Assembly (NCBI RefSeq): GCF_005491425.1
Contig: NZ_CP028083.1
Location: 3,656,001 to 3,720,000, forward strand
DNA length: 64,000 nt
Source of the DNA: Lysinibacillus sp. SGAir0095
Lineage (GTDB): Bacteria; Bacillota; Bacilli; Bacillales_A; Planococcaceae
Reading direction: 5' to 3'
Shown: positions 17,730 to 27,876 of the stretch, piece by piece
Layout: each line of letters opens with the position of its first letter
Numbering within the stretch: the stretch's first letter is position 1
Position numbers and translations under genes: made by a program
Notes under the pieces: model-generated
Databases searched by the model: none
Told to the model about the DNA's origin: nothing
What the model saw: the letters and a program-made list of their open reading frames with translations, nothing else

Positions 17730-20700
17730 CTACACATTAAAATATCTTGCATCTGGATGGGCAAAAACGATGGCTGATACACTTGCTTCTGGTTCCATCA
17801 TAAAGCCTTCTGTTAGTTGAACACCGATTTGTTCTGGTTTAAGGAGTTTAAATAATTTTTCTTGATCCTCTAAGTTCGGACAAGCTGGGTAGCCGAATGA
17901 GAATCGTTGACCTTGGTACTTAGCTGCAAAACGCTCTCTCATGGAAAAGTCTGTAGCATCGGGGAAGCCCCACACATCACGAATCTCTTGATGAAGCCTT
18001 TCCGCAAAGCCTTCTGCAAGCTCCAAGGCAGTTGCTAATAAGGCATGGCTCTCCAAAAACTTACCATCATTTTTTAGTTGATCGGCAACACTTTTCACAC
18101 CATGCCCTGCCGTAACAACCATTAGTGCAACATAATCCATTTCACCGCTTTCTACTGTTTTTAAGAAATCAGATAAGCATAGAAATGGTGCCTCTTTCTG
18201 CCTTGGGAAATGGAACCTTTCAATCTCTTGCTTAGTATCCAACGGGCTATAAATTACTACATCATCCCCATCAGCTTGTGCTGGGAAGAATTGATACATT
18301 CCAGAAGGTGACAATAAATCAGATCTCAAATATTCATTTACTAATTCATGTAACTCCGTAGCTCTTTTATCCTTTTCAGCCAAGAGCTTTTCGACGTTTC
18401 CTTTTAGTCCTAGATGGTGTCCAATGAGCGTTCTCATATTTACATAAGGATGCAAGTGGGCAACTGAATAATTTCGTTTAATATGCTGAACTAAATCTTT
18501 CGGAACAAGAACTGGAGCATCATTTACTGTTCTTACCGGTTTTTCAACAACTGGTTTTTGTGGTCGTGCAGCACGCTTTTCATCTGCTAAGAGCCTTTTT
18601 TCCTGAGAATCACGCAGCTCTTGGATTAGCACATCGCGCTCCGTTGGGTTCATTAAACGATTCGCATGATCCAGTCCTTGCATTGCATCCTTCGAATAAA
18701 TAACAGGACCATCATATTGTGCAGCGATTTTCGTTTCAGTAAAACGTTTAGATAATGCAGCCCCACCAACTAGAATTGGTACGTCAATTCCCACTTCTTT
18801 AAAATCCTGTGCTGTAATGACCATCTGCTGTGCGGATTTCACAAGCAGTCCTGATAAACCTACAAAATCTGGTTGTTCCTTTCGAATCGCTTCAATTAAG
18901 TCTGCAGGCGTTACTTTGATACCCAGGTCCACTACTTTAAATCCGTTGTTACTCAAGATAATGTCCACAAGGTTTTTCCCAATATCATGAACATCCCCTT
19001 TAACGGTAGCTAGAACCACTTTCCCTTTCCCTGAACTTTCTTCATTTTTTTCCATATATTGTTCAAGATGGGCAACAGCTGCTTTCATAACCCCCGCACT
19101 TTGCAATACTTCTGCCACGATTAATTGATTGTCGTTAAACAAGCGTCCTACCTCAGCCATCCCAGCCATTAACGGTCCATTAATAATATCCAAAGGTGAA
19201 TCAAAGATTTTTCTCGCTTCTTCTAAATCAGGGATTAAACCCTCTTTAGTACCTTCAATGATATAATAAGCTAGTCTTTCTTCTACTGTGTCCGGAATAT
19301 TCTCGACAGACTTTTCTTTCTTTTTATCTCTATAAAAATCAGTAAACACAGCTAGTGTTTCATCATTCGTTTTAAATATTAAATCATTTGCCAATTTAAT
19401 TTCCTCTTCAGGAATGGATGCATAACGCTCTAGCTTTTCTGTATTCACAATCGCATAGTCCAGTCCAGCCTGTGTACAATGATATAAATACACGGCATTT
19501 AACACTTCACGCCCGACTGGAGGTAAACCGAAGGAAACATTACTTACACCTAGTACAGTTAATGTATCGGGGTATTTTTCTTTAATCAAACGGATTCCTT
19601 CAATTGTTTCCTCCGCCGCACCAATATATTGTTCGTCACCAGTACCAACCGGGAAAACTAGCGGATCAAAAATAATATCTTCGGGAGCAAGTCCCCATTT
19701 CTCTGTTAACAACTGATATGACCTACTTGCAACCTCTAACTTTCTCTTACGGTCTACAGCCATCCCTTTTTCATCAATTGTACCGACCACAACAGATGCC
19801 CCAAATTTTTTCACGATTGGCATTACTGCATCAAATCGCTCTTCTCCATCTTCAAGGTTAATGGAATTAATAATCGCTTTACCTTGCGAATATTTTAGCG
19901 CTTCTTCAATTACTTTTTCATCGGTTGAATCGATAACTAGAGGCACTTTTACCTTCTTCACAACCTCTTGCATAAAATTCGTCATATCTTCTAATTCATC
20001 GCGATCCGGATTGGCTAAGCAAATATCAATTACATGTGCCCCATTTTTTACTTGAGCCCGTGCAATTTCTGCTGCTTCTTCAAATTTACCGTCAATGATT
20101 AGCTGCTTAAACTTACGAGAACCTATTACATTCGTGCGTTCTCCTATAAATAATGGACGCATGGAATCATCATATTGCAATGGTTCAATTCCAGACACGA
20201 CATGCCCATGAGTGTTTGTCGGAATCGGTCTCGGTTCATAGCCTTCTACCGCCTCACGTATCGCCTTGATATGGGCTGGTGTTGTACCACAGCATCCGCC
20301 TACAATATTTAACCAGCCTTTTTCTGCAAAACCACGCAATTTGATGGACAAGGAATCAGGCGTTTCATGGTAATGTCCTTCTTCGTCAGGCAGACCAGCA
20401 TTTGGGTAACAGCTTATGTAACTTGTAGATAATTCCGACAGAGACCGAATATGATCCGTCATAAATTCTGGCCCAGTTGCACAGTTTAAACCAATTGATA
20501 TCGGTTTAATATGTTCAATCGAAATATAGAACGCATCAATTGTTTGACCTGCTAGAGTTGTTCCCATTGGCTCAATCGTGGCAGAAAGCATGATTGGAAG
20601 TTGCTTTCCCGTTTCTTGGAAGGCACGATTTACAGCTAGGGACGCAGCTTTTACATTCAACATATCCTGACTCGTCTCAAGTAAAAGAAGATGTGCCCCC

Positions 20701-21161
20701 GCTTCTATTAATGCTTTTGCTTGCACATAGAAGTTTTCAGAAAGCTCATCAAATGTTATGCCTCCCGTAACAGATAAGGTTTTTGTCGTAGGCCCAATTG
20801 CTCCTGCAACGAACCTTGGCCACTCATCCGTGGAGTATTCTTGTACTGCAGCTAACGCTAGCTCCACTGCACGTTTATTAATTTCTTCGGCTTTTGACCC
20901 TAGTCCATATTCATTTAATACTAACGGCGTTGCCCCGAATGTATTGGTACAAATAATATCTGCTCCAGCTTCCAGATAGGCACGATGAATTTTGGATAAA
21001 ACATCTGGACGGGTTAATAATAAATTTTCATTGCACCCCTCTAACTCTTCTCCACCAAAATCCTCAGCCGTTAGATTTTCCTGCTGCAGCATCGTCCCCA
21101 TTGCACCATCGATAATTAATATCCTCTTTTGTAATTGTTCTTCTATCCGATGGTTATACAT
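17730..21161 (-). CDS. metH: Cobalamin-dependent methionine synthase
   Basis: 1143 residues with all four MetH modules in order: a homocysteine/zinc barrel (IVGGCCGTTPAHI supplies two zinc Cys), a methyltetrahydrofolate-binding domain (FIGERTNVIGSRKF), a B12 domain with the cobalt-binding His in VKGDVHDIGKN (near residue 740), and the C-terminal activation domain (FSFGYPACPN; ends ARYFNV). It transfers the methyl group of methyl-THF to homocysteine. I start at ATG 21161, with AAGGGG upstream; the start ten codons earlier has no ribosome site. It overlaps the upstream reductase gene by 8 bases and shares its SAM riboswitch. A hairpin-like repeat near 17683-17725 may end the operon. Confidence 0.96.
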   Translation of the reverse strand: MYNHRIEEQLQKRILIIDGAMGTMLQQENLTAEDFGGEELEGCNENLLLTRPDVLSKIHRAYLEAGADIICTNTFGATPLVLNEYGLGSKAEEINKRAVELALAAVQEYSTDEWPRFVAGAIGPTTKTLSVTGGITFDELSENFYVQAKALIEAGAHLLLLETSQDMLNVKAASLAVNRAFQETGKQLPIMLSATIEPMGTTLAGQTIDAFYISIEHIKPISIGLNCATGPEFMTDHIRSLSELSTSYISCYPNAGLPDEEGHYHETPDSLSIKLRGFAEKGWLNIVGGCCGTTPAHIKAIREAVEGYEPRPIPTNTHGHVVSGIEPLQYDDSMRPLFIGERTNVIGSRKFKQLIIDGKFEEAAEIARAQVKNGAHVIDICLANPDRDELEDMTNFMQEVVKKVKVPLVIDSTDEKVIEEALKYSQGKAIINSINLEDGEERFDAVMPIVKKFGASVVVGTIDEKGMAVDRKRKLEVASRSYQLLTEKWGLAPEDIIFDPLVFPVGTGDEQYIGAAEETIEGIRLIKEKYPDTLTVLGVSNVSFGLPPVGREVLNAVYLYHCTQAGLDYAIVNTEKLERYASIPEEEIKLANDLIFKTNDETLAVFTDFYRDKKKEKSVENIPDTVEERLAYYIIEGTKEGLIPDLEEARKIFDSPLDIINGPLMAGMAEVGRLFNDNQLIVAEVLQSAGVMKAAVAHLEQYMEKNEESSGKGKVVLATVKGDVHDIGKNLVDIILSNNGFKVVDLGIKVTPADLIEAIRKEQPDFVGLSGLLVKSAQQMVITAQDFKEVGIDVPILVGGAALSKRFTETKIAAQYDGPVIYSKDAMQGLDHANRLMNPTERDVLIQELRDSQEKRLLADEKRAARPQKPVVEKPVRTVNDAPVLVPKDLVQHIKRNYSVAHLHPYVNMRTLIGHHLGLKGNVEKLLAEKDKRATELHELVNEYLRSDLLSPSGMYQFFPAQADGDDVVIYSPLDTKQEIERFHFPRQKEAPFLCLSDFLKTVESGEMDYVALMVVTAGHGVKSVADQLKNDGKFLESHALLATALELAEGFAERLHQEIRDVWGFPDATDFSMRERFAAKYQGQRFSFGYPACPNLEDQEKLFKLLKPEQIGVQLTEGFMMEPEASVSAIVFAHPDARYFNV

Positions 21162-23001
21162 TCGCTTTGACCCCTTTGTTTTGCTCATCAAGTTGATTGA
21201 TATATTGCATTAATTGTATTGTCATTTCGTATCTAATAAATGGTGTGATTAAATAAATTCCGTTAAAATACTTTGCCGCTGTATCAAGTAGCTCTTTTGC
21301 AATTGCAATCCCTTCAGCTGCCTCTTTTACTTTGTCTCCATCACAAGCCTTCATTCTTTCTAATACTTCCTCAGAAAGTTTAATACCCGGCACTTCATGA
21401 TGTAAGAACTCCGCACTACGGTAGCTCGTTAAAGGCATAATCCCTATATAGATCGGTGCTGAAAGGTGTTTCGTCGCTTCATAAATTTCTTCGATTTTTT
21501 CTATTGTATAAACCGGTTGAGAAATAAAATAATCTGCTCCATGCTCAATTTTCTTTTCTAGTCGTGCAACTGCTCGATCAAGTACCCGAACATTTGGATT
21601 GAAGGCAGCAGCGACAGAGAAGTTTGCTTTTTTGCGCAACGGTTTACCAGAGAAAGAGATTCCTTCATTTAATTGTTTAATTAACGAGATCAGCTCCATG
21701 GAAGACACATCATAAACACTTGTCGCACCCGGAAAATCCCCTACTTTTGTTGGGTCTCCAGTGACAGCTAAAATATCGTGAAAACCAAGTGCGTTTAACC
21801 CCATTAAGTGTGATTGTAAACCGATTAGATTCCGATCACGGCATGTTATATGCGGCATTACACGGATTCCATGCTGCAGCTTCAAAATAGAGCCCATCGC
21901 GATATTACTGATCCGAGGAGATGCTAATGAATTATCCGCCATCATAATAATGTCGGCACCTTCGCTATAAAGTAATTTTGCACCTTCCACGAAAGCTTCA
22001 ATCTCTAAATGTCTTGGTGTATCCAGCTCAACAATGACAGAACGTTCCCGTTTTACCTTCTCATGAAGTGGCTCCAAAATACTCGGTTCCGCCTCTTGGA
22101 TGAAGATTTCTTTTTGTACTACTGCATCCTTCACTTTAATAGGATCTAAACTCTTCAGAAGCTTTTTTGCTGCTTCAATATGCTTTGGAGTTGTACCACA
22201 GCATCCACCAATTAGTCGAACACCTTGATTTCTAAGCCTTACAGCTGCTCTTGCAAAATAATCTATTTCTGATTCATAAATAACTCGCCCCTCTTCGATA
22301 TCTAGCAAAGACGCATTCGGGTAAGCAGATAAAAATGCTTTGTCCGGTAGTTCTACCCCTTCAAAAGCTTGAATGGTATGATGAGGGCCTAAGCGACAAT
22401 TGACTCCAACAATATCTGCCCCAAGGTCTTGCAGCACTTTAAGAGCATCATTTAGATTCATCCCATTTACCAAAATTCCAGGTTCATGCATCGATACTTG
22501 TGCAATGATTGGTAACGATGTTTCCTTACGAAGCAATTTAATCGTTTCTGATAATTCTTCAAAATCATAATAGGTTTCAAGCAACAGTCCATCTACCTTG
22601 CCCTCAATTAAGATTTTCGCTTGTTCTTTGATTGCTGCTAGTATTTCTTCAAGTGTTACATCACTTTTACGAACACCACGTATTGCCCCAATCGACCCAA
22701 GGATAAATTGGTTCCCTGTCCCTACTGCATTTTTGGCAATGGAAAGTGCTGCCTCATTAATTTCTATCACTTTATCTTCCAAACCATAGCGTGCAAGTTT
22801 AATAGCATTTGCTCCGTATGTATTTGTTTGAATAACATCCGCTCCAGCCGTGATATATTCATGATGGATTTTTTCAATCAAATCCGGTCTTATTATATTC
22901 ATTTCTTCATGGCAATTATCTAAGCCATATGCATACAACAAAGTCCCCATCGCTCCATCAGCTGTTAATACCTTTGACTTTAACGCTTCCAGTAGTCCCA
23001 T
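21154..23001 (-). CDS. yitJ: Bifunctional homocysteine S-methyltransferase / methylenetetrahydrofolate reductase (YitJ)
   Basis: 615-residue fusion. The first half is a homocysteine methyltransferase barrel (LTADGAMGTLLY, then the zinc Cys pair in LIGGCCGTTPKH). The second half is a MetF-type flavin reductase (AVTGDPTKVGDFPGA, DYFISQPVY). It makes methyl-THF for MetH and may itself use another methyl donor, as proposed for B. subtilis YitJ. The start is ATG 23001 with AAGGGG upstream; the GTG three codons before overlaps that site. It is the first gene of the S-box-controlled operon and overlaps metH by 8 bases. Confidence 0.94.
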   Translation of the reverse strand: MGLLEALKSKVLTADGAMGTLLYAYGLDNCHEEMNIIRPDLIEKIHHEYITAGADVIQTNTYGANAIKLARYGLEDKVIEINEAALSIAKNAVGTGNQFILGSIGAIRGVRKSDVTLEEILAAIKEQAKILIEGKVDGLLLETYYDFEELSETIKLLRKETSLPIIAQVSMHEPGILVNGMNLNDALKVLQDLGADIVGVNCRLGPHHTIQAFEGVELPDKAFLSAYPNASLLDIEEGRVIYESEIDYFARAAVRLRNQGVRLIGGCCGTTPKHIEAAKKLLKSLDPIKVKDAVVQKEIFIQEAEPSILEPLHEKVKRERSVIVELDTPRHLEIEAFVEGAKLLYSEGADIIMMADNSLASPRISNIAMGSILKLQHGIRVMPHITCRDRNLIGLQSHLMGLNALGFHDILAVTGDPTKVGDFPGATSVYDVSSMELISLIKQLNEGISFSGKPLRKKANFSVAAAFNPNVRVLDRAVARLEKKIEHGADYFISQPVYTIEKIEEIYEATKHLSAPIYIGIMPLTSYRSAEFLHHEVPGIKLSEEVLERMKACDGDKVKEAAEGIAIAKELLDTAAKYFNGIYLITPFIRYEMTIQLMQYINQLDEQNKGVKANV

Positions 23002-23070
23002 ACCGCACACCCCTTATAAATTCAAAAATTTCAGTTTCTTTCATCTGTGAAAATCTAAATTTTTCTCCAA

Positions 23071-23226
23071 TATAAAAAGCCTTCTTACGAGAAGAAGGCT
23101 TGAGTCATCATTTTTTGATATCCTTCTCATCTTCCGACTTACGCCAGCTGGATTTAGCACCTTACTTTTAAGTTGGTTGCTGAAGCTTCATCGGGCCAGT
23201 CCCTCTGCTTCTCTTGATAAGAGTCT
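23071..23226 (-). promoter_or_regulatory. SAM-I riboswitch (S-box) with terminator
   Basis: On the minus strand the leader carries the S-box core: CTTATCAAGAGA, then GAGGGACTGGCCCGATGAAG, then CAGCAACC, a P3/P4 region and a closing GATGAGAAGG. It ends in a terminator with arms AGCCTTCTT/AAGAAGGCT (23078-23100) and a T-rich tail. It lies about 70 bases before yitJ. By the known mechanism, SAM binding favours the terminator and turns yitJ-metH off. Confidence 0.95.
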
Positions 23227-23310
23227 TATTTAGTTTTTAATATGTTAAATCGTATCATATCTTTAAATAACCTTTTCGTCAATATGTTTTCTGATTTTTG
23301 AGAAATTACT

Positions 23311-24708
23311 TCACTTTTGTATTGAGGCTAAACTACCGAGAACTTTATCAGCTGTATGTTTGCCATTTTCAATACAAGCCCCGATTCCTACACCAAAATA
23401 AGAGCATCCTGCAATATAGAGATTTGGATAATTTGAATCCAGGTCGACTAATAAAGAGTCCAAAGCTTCCTTATGAGCTAAATCATATTTCGGCATCTTC
23501 TCTATCCATTTCGCTAAATTCACTACTATCGGTATCTCTTCTATATTTAGACTTAGCTTCACATCCTCCAATGCAACCCTCGTCAATTCCTCATCTGACA
23601 TAGCCGCTAGCTCTTCATATCTCGGATTCGTATTCTTGTAGAATAATCTTACAAGCAAATTACCATCTTCAGAAGTGTGCTTCCATTTCCGGCTTGTCCA
23701 AGTAGATGCATTACAAACTAGATCACTATTATGCGAAACGATAAACCCTGTCCCGTCCGCAGGTAAAATAGAATCAGGAAGGTCGAAGCCTAAATATATT
23801 GTCAAAGCTGATGCATTCGTAAACTTACTTAAGTTCGCATCCATTTCTTCATCATTTAAAACACTTCGAACAACGTTATTCGGAACTGCTAGTACAACCA
23901 CATCCGCTTGAACAATCTCTCCATTGGAGAAGCTCACTTCGTAAAGAGTACCCGTTTTCTTCACACTCGTTGTCTCGGTATTTTTATAGTATTCGACTTC
24001 TGGAAGAAGCTCCTCTAAACGATTGATTAGAGACGAGAGTCCGTTTTTGAAGGAAATAAATTTTTTATTTGCTGCCTTTTCGAATTGTTCTTTATTCGCT
24101 TCAAAGCCCTTCATGATGCTACCGTACTTATTTTTATAATCCACTAAATAAGGTAAAGTCGAAGCTAAAGATAACTGATATAAATCACCAGAATAAACAC
24201 CAGCAAGGACTGGTGCAATTTGTTTTTCAACAATCTCTTTTCCTAAGAAGAACTCTAAAAAGTCACCAATCGAACTTTCTTTTGTAAATCGATCATTAGG
24301 GATTTCAGCATCCATTAGTACACGCTGCTTACCTTCATGTGAAATCAAAGTGCTAGCTAGTAATGATTCCATACTCATTGGAATGCCAAAAGTAGACCCT
24401 GCAGGAATTGCATGTAATTCATTATTTGTGTGAATATACGAAATTCCTGTTTCGTTATAAACTAATTCCGATTCAAACTTGAGTTCTTTGACTAGTTCAA
24501 GAACATTTGGGTGTCGTGCCACAATCGAATCTGCACCAGTCTCCATGATGAAGCCTGATTCATGCATAGTATGCATTTTGCCACCTAAATACTCATTCTT
24601 TTCTGCTAGTATGAAACGAATGGGCTCGTCACTTGGTGCTTGACGCTTTAAATAATGTAATGTGCATAGCCCAGTTATTCCTCCACCAACAACTACTACT
24701 GTTTTCAT
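23311..24708 (-). CDS. hemY: Coproporphyrinogen III / protoporphyrinogen oxidase (HemY/CgoX)
   Basis: 465-residue FAD enzyme of the HemY type. The dinucleotide-binding motif VVVVGGGITGLC is at the N-terminus, a substrate-domain GADSIVARHP follows, and the C-terminal FAD motif LYIAGCSYFGVGIGACIENG closes it. In Gram-positive bacteria this enzyme oxidises coproporphyrinogen III to coproporphyrin III in the coproporphyrin-dependent heme route. The start has AGGAGTG 5 bases upstream. It stands alone; the usual hemE-hemH partners are not adjacent. It is expected at the inner face of the membrane. Confidence 0.92.
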   Translation of the reverse strand: MKTVVVVGGGITGLCTLHYLKRQAPSDEPIRFILAEKNEYLGGKMHTMHESGFIMETGADSIVARHPNVLELVKELKFESELVYNETGISYIHTNNELHAIPAGSTFGIPMSMESLLASTLISHEGKQRVLMDAEIPNDRFTKESSIGDFLEFFLGKEIVEKQIAPVLAGVYSGDLYQLSLASTLPYLVDYKNKYGSIMKGFEANKEQFEKAANKKFISFKNGLSSLINRLEELLPEVEYYKNTETTSVKKTGTLYEVSFSNGEIVQADVVVLAVPNNVVRSVLNDEEMDANLSKFTNASALTIYLGFDLPDSILPADGTGFIVSHNSDLVCNASTWTSRKWKHTSEDGNLLVRLFYKNTNPRYEELAAMSDEELTRVALEDVKLSLNIEEIPIVVNLAKWIEKMPKYDLAHKEALDSLLVDLDSNYPNLYIAGCSYFGVGIGACIENGKHTADKVLGSLASIQK

Positions 24709-24816
24709 AATGACACTCCTAACCGTACATTCTCTCTGCCTCTCTAGTATAAACGTTTTTTTATTAAAGTACTGTGCGTTCTATTACAAAATTAGTACAT
24801 CCGTAAAATAGAAAGA

Positions 24817-24850
24817 GGACATTCCTTTTAAAGGAATCTCCATGTTTAAT
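24817..24850 (-). terminator. Terminator of the SEL1-repeat gene
   Basis: GGA-ATTCCTTT and AAAGGAAT-TCC form a 12-pair interrupted hairpin (24817-24841) just past the stop at 24868. On the minus strand TCTTTCTATTTT follows. Confidence 0.5.
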
Positions 24851-24867
24851 TCTTATTTATATAGTAA

Positions 24868-25740
24868 TTAATCAAATGGCTGCATCTGATGCATCGCTGC
24901 GTTACGCCACTTAGCTGCTTCTTTTCGATTTTTTGGAACGTCAATTCCTAATTCATAGATGCTGGCAATGTTAAGTTTTGCTTGGTAATCACCCAATAAC
25001 GCCGCTCTTTTATAATAATAGAGCGCTTTTTTCCCATTTCGGGGTACCCCTAAAGCATTTTCATATAAAAAACCTAAATTATAAATCGAATCAATGTGGT
25101 GCGTTTCAGCTGCTTTTTCAAACCATTTTAAGGCGAACTCGATATTCTTCTCCTGTCCTAGCAGACCATCTAAATAAACCGTACCAACCCGATACTGTGC
25201 ATCTTCATAGCCCCCGTTTGCTGATTTTAAGTAATGGTGAAAGGCTCTTACTTCTTCCGGTTCCATGCCAATTCCTTGTTCATACATAATACCTAGGGTA
25301 AACATTGCTTCCACAACATCTTGTGAAGCAGCAATTTCAAACCAATTTAAAGCTTCCTTTGCATTAACCTCTACACCTTCACCATTTAGGTACATATCTG
25401 CTAAATTATTGGCACTATCAGCATGCCCCATTTCAGCTGCCCTTTTATAATACGAAAAGGCCTTTTCATAGCTTTCTTCAATACCTAGCCCTTCAAAATA
25501 ACAATTTCCAAGTTCATACATAGCTTTTTTATTTTCTAAAAGTGCTGCTTCCTTCAACCAATGCACCGAATCACTGTATTTATCCATCATTCGATAAATA
25601 AAGGCAATTTCAAGCATCGCATTGCTGTCACCATCTAAAGAACGGTTAAATAAATTTAATGCTTCTTCAATTTGTTCAGGATGAAATATTTCTATATGGT
25701 CATGTAATAATTTTTCGAATAATTCACGGTCATAAAGCAT
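24868..25740 (-). CDS. SEL1-like tetratricopeptide repeat protein
   Basis: 290 residues made almost wholly of SEL1-type helical repeats of about 36 residues. Each carries the A...LG..Y..G.GV....KA..WY..AA pattern, for example MYELGNCYFEGLGIEESYEKAFSY (shown in part) and later copies to the C-terminus. Such solenoids are protein-binding scaffolds, often in signalling or stress pathways. There is no signal peptide, so it is likely cytosolic. I start at ATG 25740 (AAAGGTG upstream); a GTG four codons earlier overlaps that site. The partner is unknown; the LysR gene upstream is read in the same direction, 45 bases away. Confidence 0.85.
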   Translation of the reverse strand: MLYDRELFEKLLHDHIEIFHPEQIEEALNLFNRSLDGDSNAMLEIAFIYRMMDKYSDSVHWLKEAALLENKKAMYELGNCYFEGLGIEESYEKAFSYYKRAAEMGHADSANNLADMYLNGEGVEVNAKEALNWFEIAASQDVVEAMFTLGIMYEQGIGMEPEEVRAFHHYLKSANGGYEDAQYRVGTVYLDGLLGQEKNIEFALKWFEKAAETHHIDSIYNLGFLYENALGVPRNGKKALYYYKRAALLGDYQAKLNIASIYELGIDVPKNRKEAAKWRNAAMHQMQPFD

Positions 25741-25785
25741 TGGTCTCTTCACCTTTTACAATGTTTTTTGTAAGATTGCAATTGA

Positions 25786-26670
25786 TTATTTTTCTTTAAA
25801 ATACTCTACTAAATATTCTTTAAATTGAATTGCAGCAGGGGACAAGTAACGGCCACCCGCCCACGAAACTCCAATCTTCCGCTCACAAATTGGTTCGCTT
25901 ACTCGAATTTTACAAACGTTATATTCATTTAACCCTTTAATATTTGGAATGAGAGAAACACCTAAACCTGCCCCAACGAATCCGGCAACTGTATGCATTT
26001 CTTCTCCTGAGAAAGTAATATTAGTAGTAATTCCAGCCTCTTCAAATAATTTATCTACAATTTGACGCAGCGCATTTCCTCGTTTTATTGAAATAAAAGG
26101 TTCATCCTTTATTTCCTCTAATTTGATTGTTTCTCGATTGGCAAAACGATGATTTTTCGGAACAATAACAAATAGTTCCTCGCTCCATAAGTCAATCCAT
26201 TCAATGTTTATTGTTTTTGACTTAATACGCTGAGATAAACATAGATCAACCTGTCCTTCTTCTAGCCATTTTAAGAGGTTATAAGACGCTGCTTGAGTTA
26301 AGGTAAATTTCATATTTGGATATTTATCAGGAACATGGGCCATCAATTCAGGGACTACTTCCATCCCAAGAGTATGAATGAAACCAAAAGCCACATCTCC
26401 GTATCCAGGCATTACAAGACTGCTAATCTCAACTTTTGCTTTTTCATATTCATGTAAAATTGTATCCACACTTGTTAAAAAGAGTTTGCCGTATCGGTTT
26501 AAACTAATTGAACGACCTTGCCTATCAAATAAAGGGACACCAATCTCTTGTTCAATATTGGAAATCGATTTACTTAGGGCTGGTTGTGAAATATTTAATT
26601 GCTCTGCTGCATGTGTCATATGCTGCATTTCTGCAACGATTTTAAAATACTCAAGCTGCTGAAGTTCCAT
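25786..26670 (-). CDS. LysR-family transcriptional regulator
   Basis: 294 residues: an N-terminal winged helix-turn-helix (MTHAAEQLNISQPALSKSISNIEQEIG) and a two-lobe periplasmic-binding-like effector domain. It is the usual LysR length. It resembles the YbgI/GltC-like group in Bacillus, but the effector cannot be told. It is read divergently from the carboxylesterase gene at 26862, with 191 bases between them, so that gene may be its target. AGAGG lies 6 bases before the ATG. Confidence 0.88.
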   Translation of the reverse strand: MELQQLEYFKIVAEMQHMTHAAEQLNISQPALSKSISNIEQEIGVPLFDRQGRSISLNRYGKLFLTSVDTILHEYEKAKVEISSLVMPGYGDVAFGFIHTLGMEVVPELMAHVPDKYPNMKFTLTQAASYNLLKWLEEGQVDLCLSQRIKSKTINIEWIDLWSEELFVIVPKNHRFANRETIKLEEIKDEPFISIKRGNALRQIVDKLFEEAGITTNITFSGEEMHTVAGFVGAGLGVSLIPNIKGLNEYNVCKIRVSEPICERKIGVSWAGGRYLSPAAIQFKEYLVEYFKEK

Positions 26671-26861
26671 TTTATACCTCTCTTCAATTGATAACTATTT
26701 GGAATGATAATGATAAAAACAATAAATTGTACTTATGTATTGTTAACACTATAATAAGCTTAGACATTAAGTTTGCATATCAAATTTAAATAAAAAAAAC
26801 AATAGTTTATATAAAAAGTTCGAATGTTTGTCACAACTAAAATAAAAGGAGCCAATTTAAA

Positions 26862-27635
26862 ATGAAGATCATTCCTCCAAAACCATTTATGATTGAGAAA
26901 GGTAATCGTGCCGTTCTTTTACTTCATGGTTTTACTGGAAATACAAACGATGTTAAACGTTTAGGTAGATATTTAGCAGAACGTAACTATACAGTACATG
27001 CACCATTATATAAAGGTCATGGTGGTGACCCAGTGACACTTATTCAAACGAATCCTATTGAATGGTGGAACAGTGTACTCGAAGGTTATGATGAGCTAAA
27101 AAATAAAGGTTATGATGAAATCGCAGTTGCAGGTGTGTCACTTGGTGGTATTTTTTCTTTAAAGCTTGGTGAAGAACGTCCTACAAAAGCAATTGTTGCA
27201 ATGTCCGCTCCTGCATTAGCAAAAAGTATCGATAGCTTGCAAGAACGTATCACCGACTATACGATTAAGTATAAAAAATTAGCCGGTACATTTGATGAAC
27301 AATCTGATCAGCCTCAAGAAATAGCTGAAAAATACCGTATGCCTACTCTAGAATTTTTACAAGGCATGATCAATGAAACGAGCGAAAAGCTAGAAACAAT
27401 TCAAACACCTGTTCACATTTTACGTGGACTACGTGACGATGAGTATTACTGCGAAAGTGCAGATTTAATATATAATTCCGTAAAATCTCGCATCAAGTCT
27501 GTTAAAAGCTTTATCAACTCTGGTCATATTTTAACATTAGATCAGGAAAAAGAGCTTGTTTTTGAAGAAATCTATCGTTTCTTCGAAGGACTTAAATGGA
27601 ATGACGAGAATATGAAAATTTCTCAAATATCTTGA
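26862..27635 (+). CDS. Carboxylesterase, alpha/beta hydrolase fold
   Basis: 257 residues. The nucleophile elbow is GVSLGG (Ser 93), the acid Asp is probably in RGLRDDEYY (about 192) and the His in NSGHILTLD (about 222). The oxyanion motif LLHGFTG is near the N-terminus. It resembles the Geobacillus-type Est30 carboxylesterase family, which hydrolyses short to medium acyl esters in the cytosol. The start has AGGAG 10 bases upstream. It is monocistronic and followed by two hairpins. The neighbouring divergent LysR gene may regulate it. Confidence 0.9.
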   Translation: MKIIPPKPFMIEKGNRAVLLLHGFTGNTNDVKRLGRYLAERNYTVHAPLYKGHGGDPVTLIQTNPIEWWNSVLEGYDELKNKGYDEIAVAGVSLGGIFSLKLGEERPTKAIVAMSAPALAKSIDSLQERITDYTIKYKKLAGTFDEQSDQPQEIAEKYRMPTLEFLQGMINETSEKLETIQTPVHILRGLRDDEYYCESADLIYNSVKSRIKSVKSFINSGHILTLDQEKELVFEEIYRFFEGLKWNDENMKISQIS

Positions 27636-27678
27636 TATAAAATTTGAGAAACCTGGTTATATTAATAACGTATCCCCT

Positions 27679-27724
27679 AGCAAATTTTTGTGGTAACCCA
27701 AAACCGCAAATTCCCCAATTTGCT
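27679..27724 (+). repeat. Nested inverted repeat without a T tract
   Basis: Outer arms AGCAAATT/AATTTGCT and inner arms TTGTGGT/ACCGCAA form a long hairpin 43 bases after the esterase stop. There is no T run, so it does not look like a simple terminator. It may protect the 3' end of the mRNA. Confidence 0.4.
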
Positions 27725-27760
27725 ATAAAATTTATGTCCAAGTGACATACATCCCTTTAA

Positions 27761-27811
27761 AACAAGCTACGTTTAAGATTCCCCGTCTTAAACAATGTAG
27801 CTTGTTTTTTT
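27761..27811 (+). terminator. Terminator of the carboxylesterase gene
   Basis: ACAAGCTAC-TTTAAGA and TCTTAAA-GTAGCTTGT make a long interrupted stem, followed by seven T. It also faces the end of the minus-strand gene at 27877. Confidence 0.85.
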
Positions 27812-27876
27812 ATTCCTATATACATAGGTATTCTTCTTTTAAAAAGCACCTAAATTCAATGATTGTATTACTTAGC

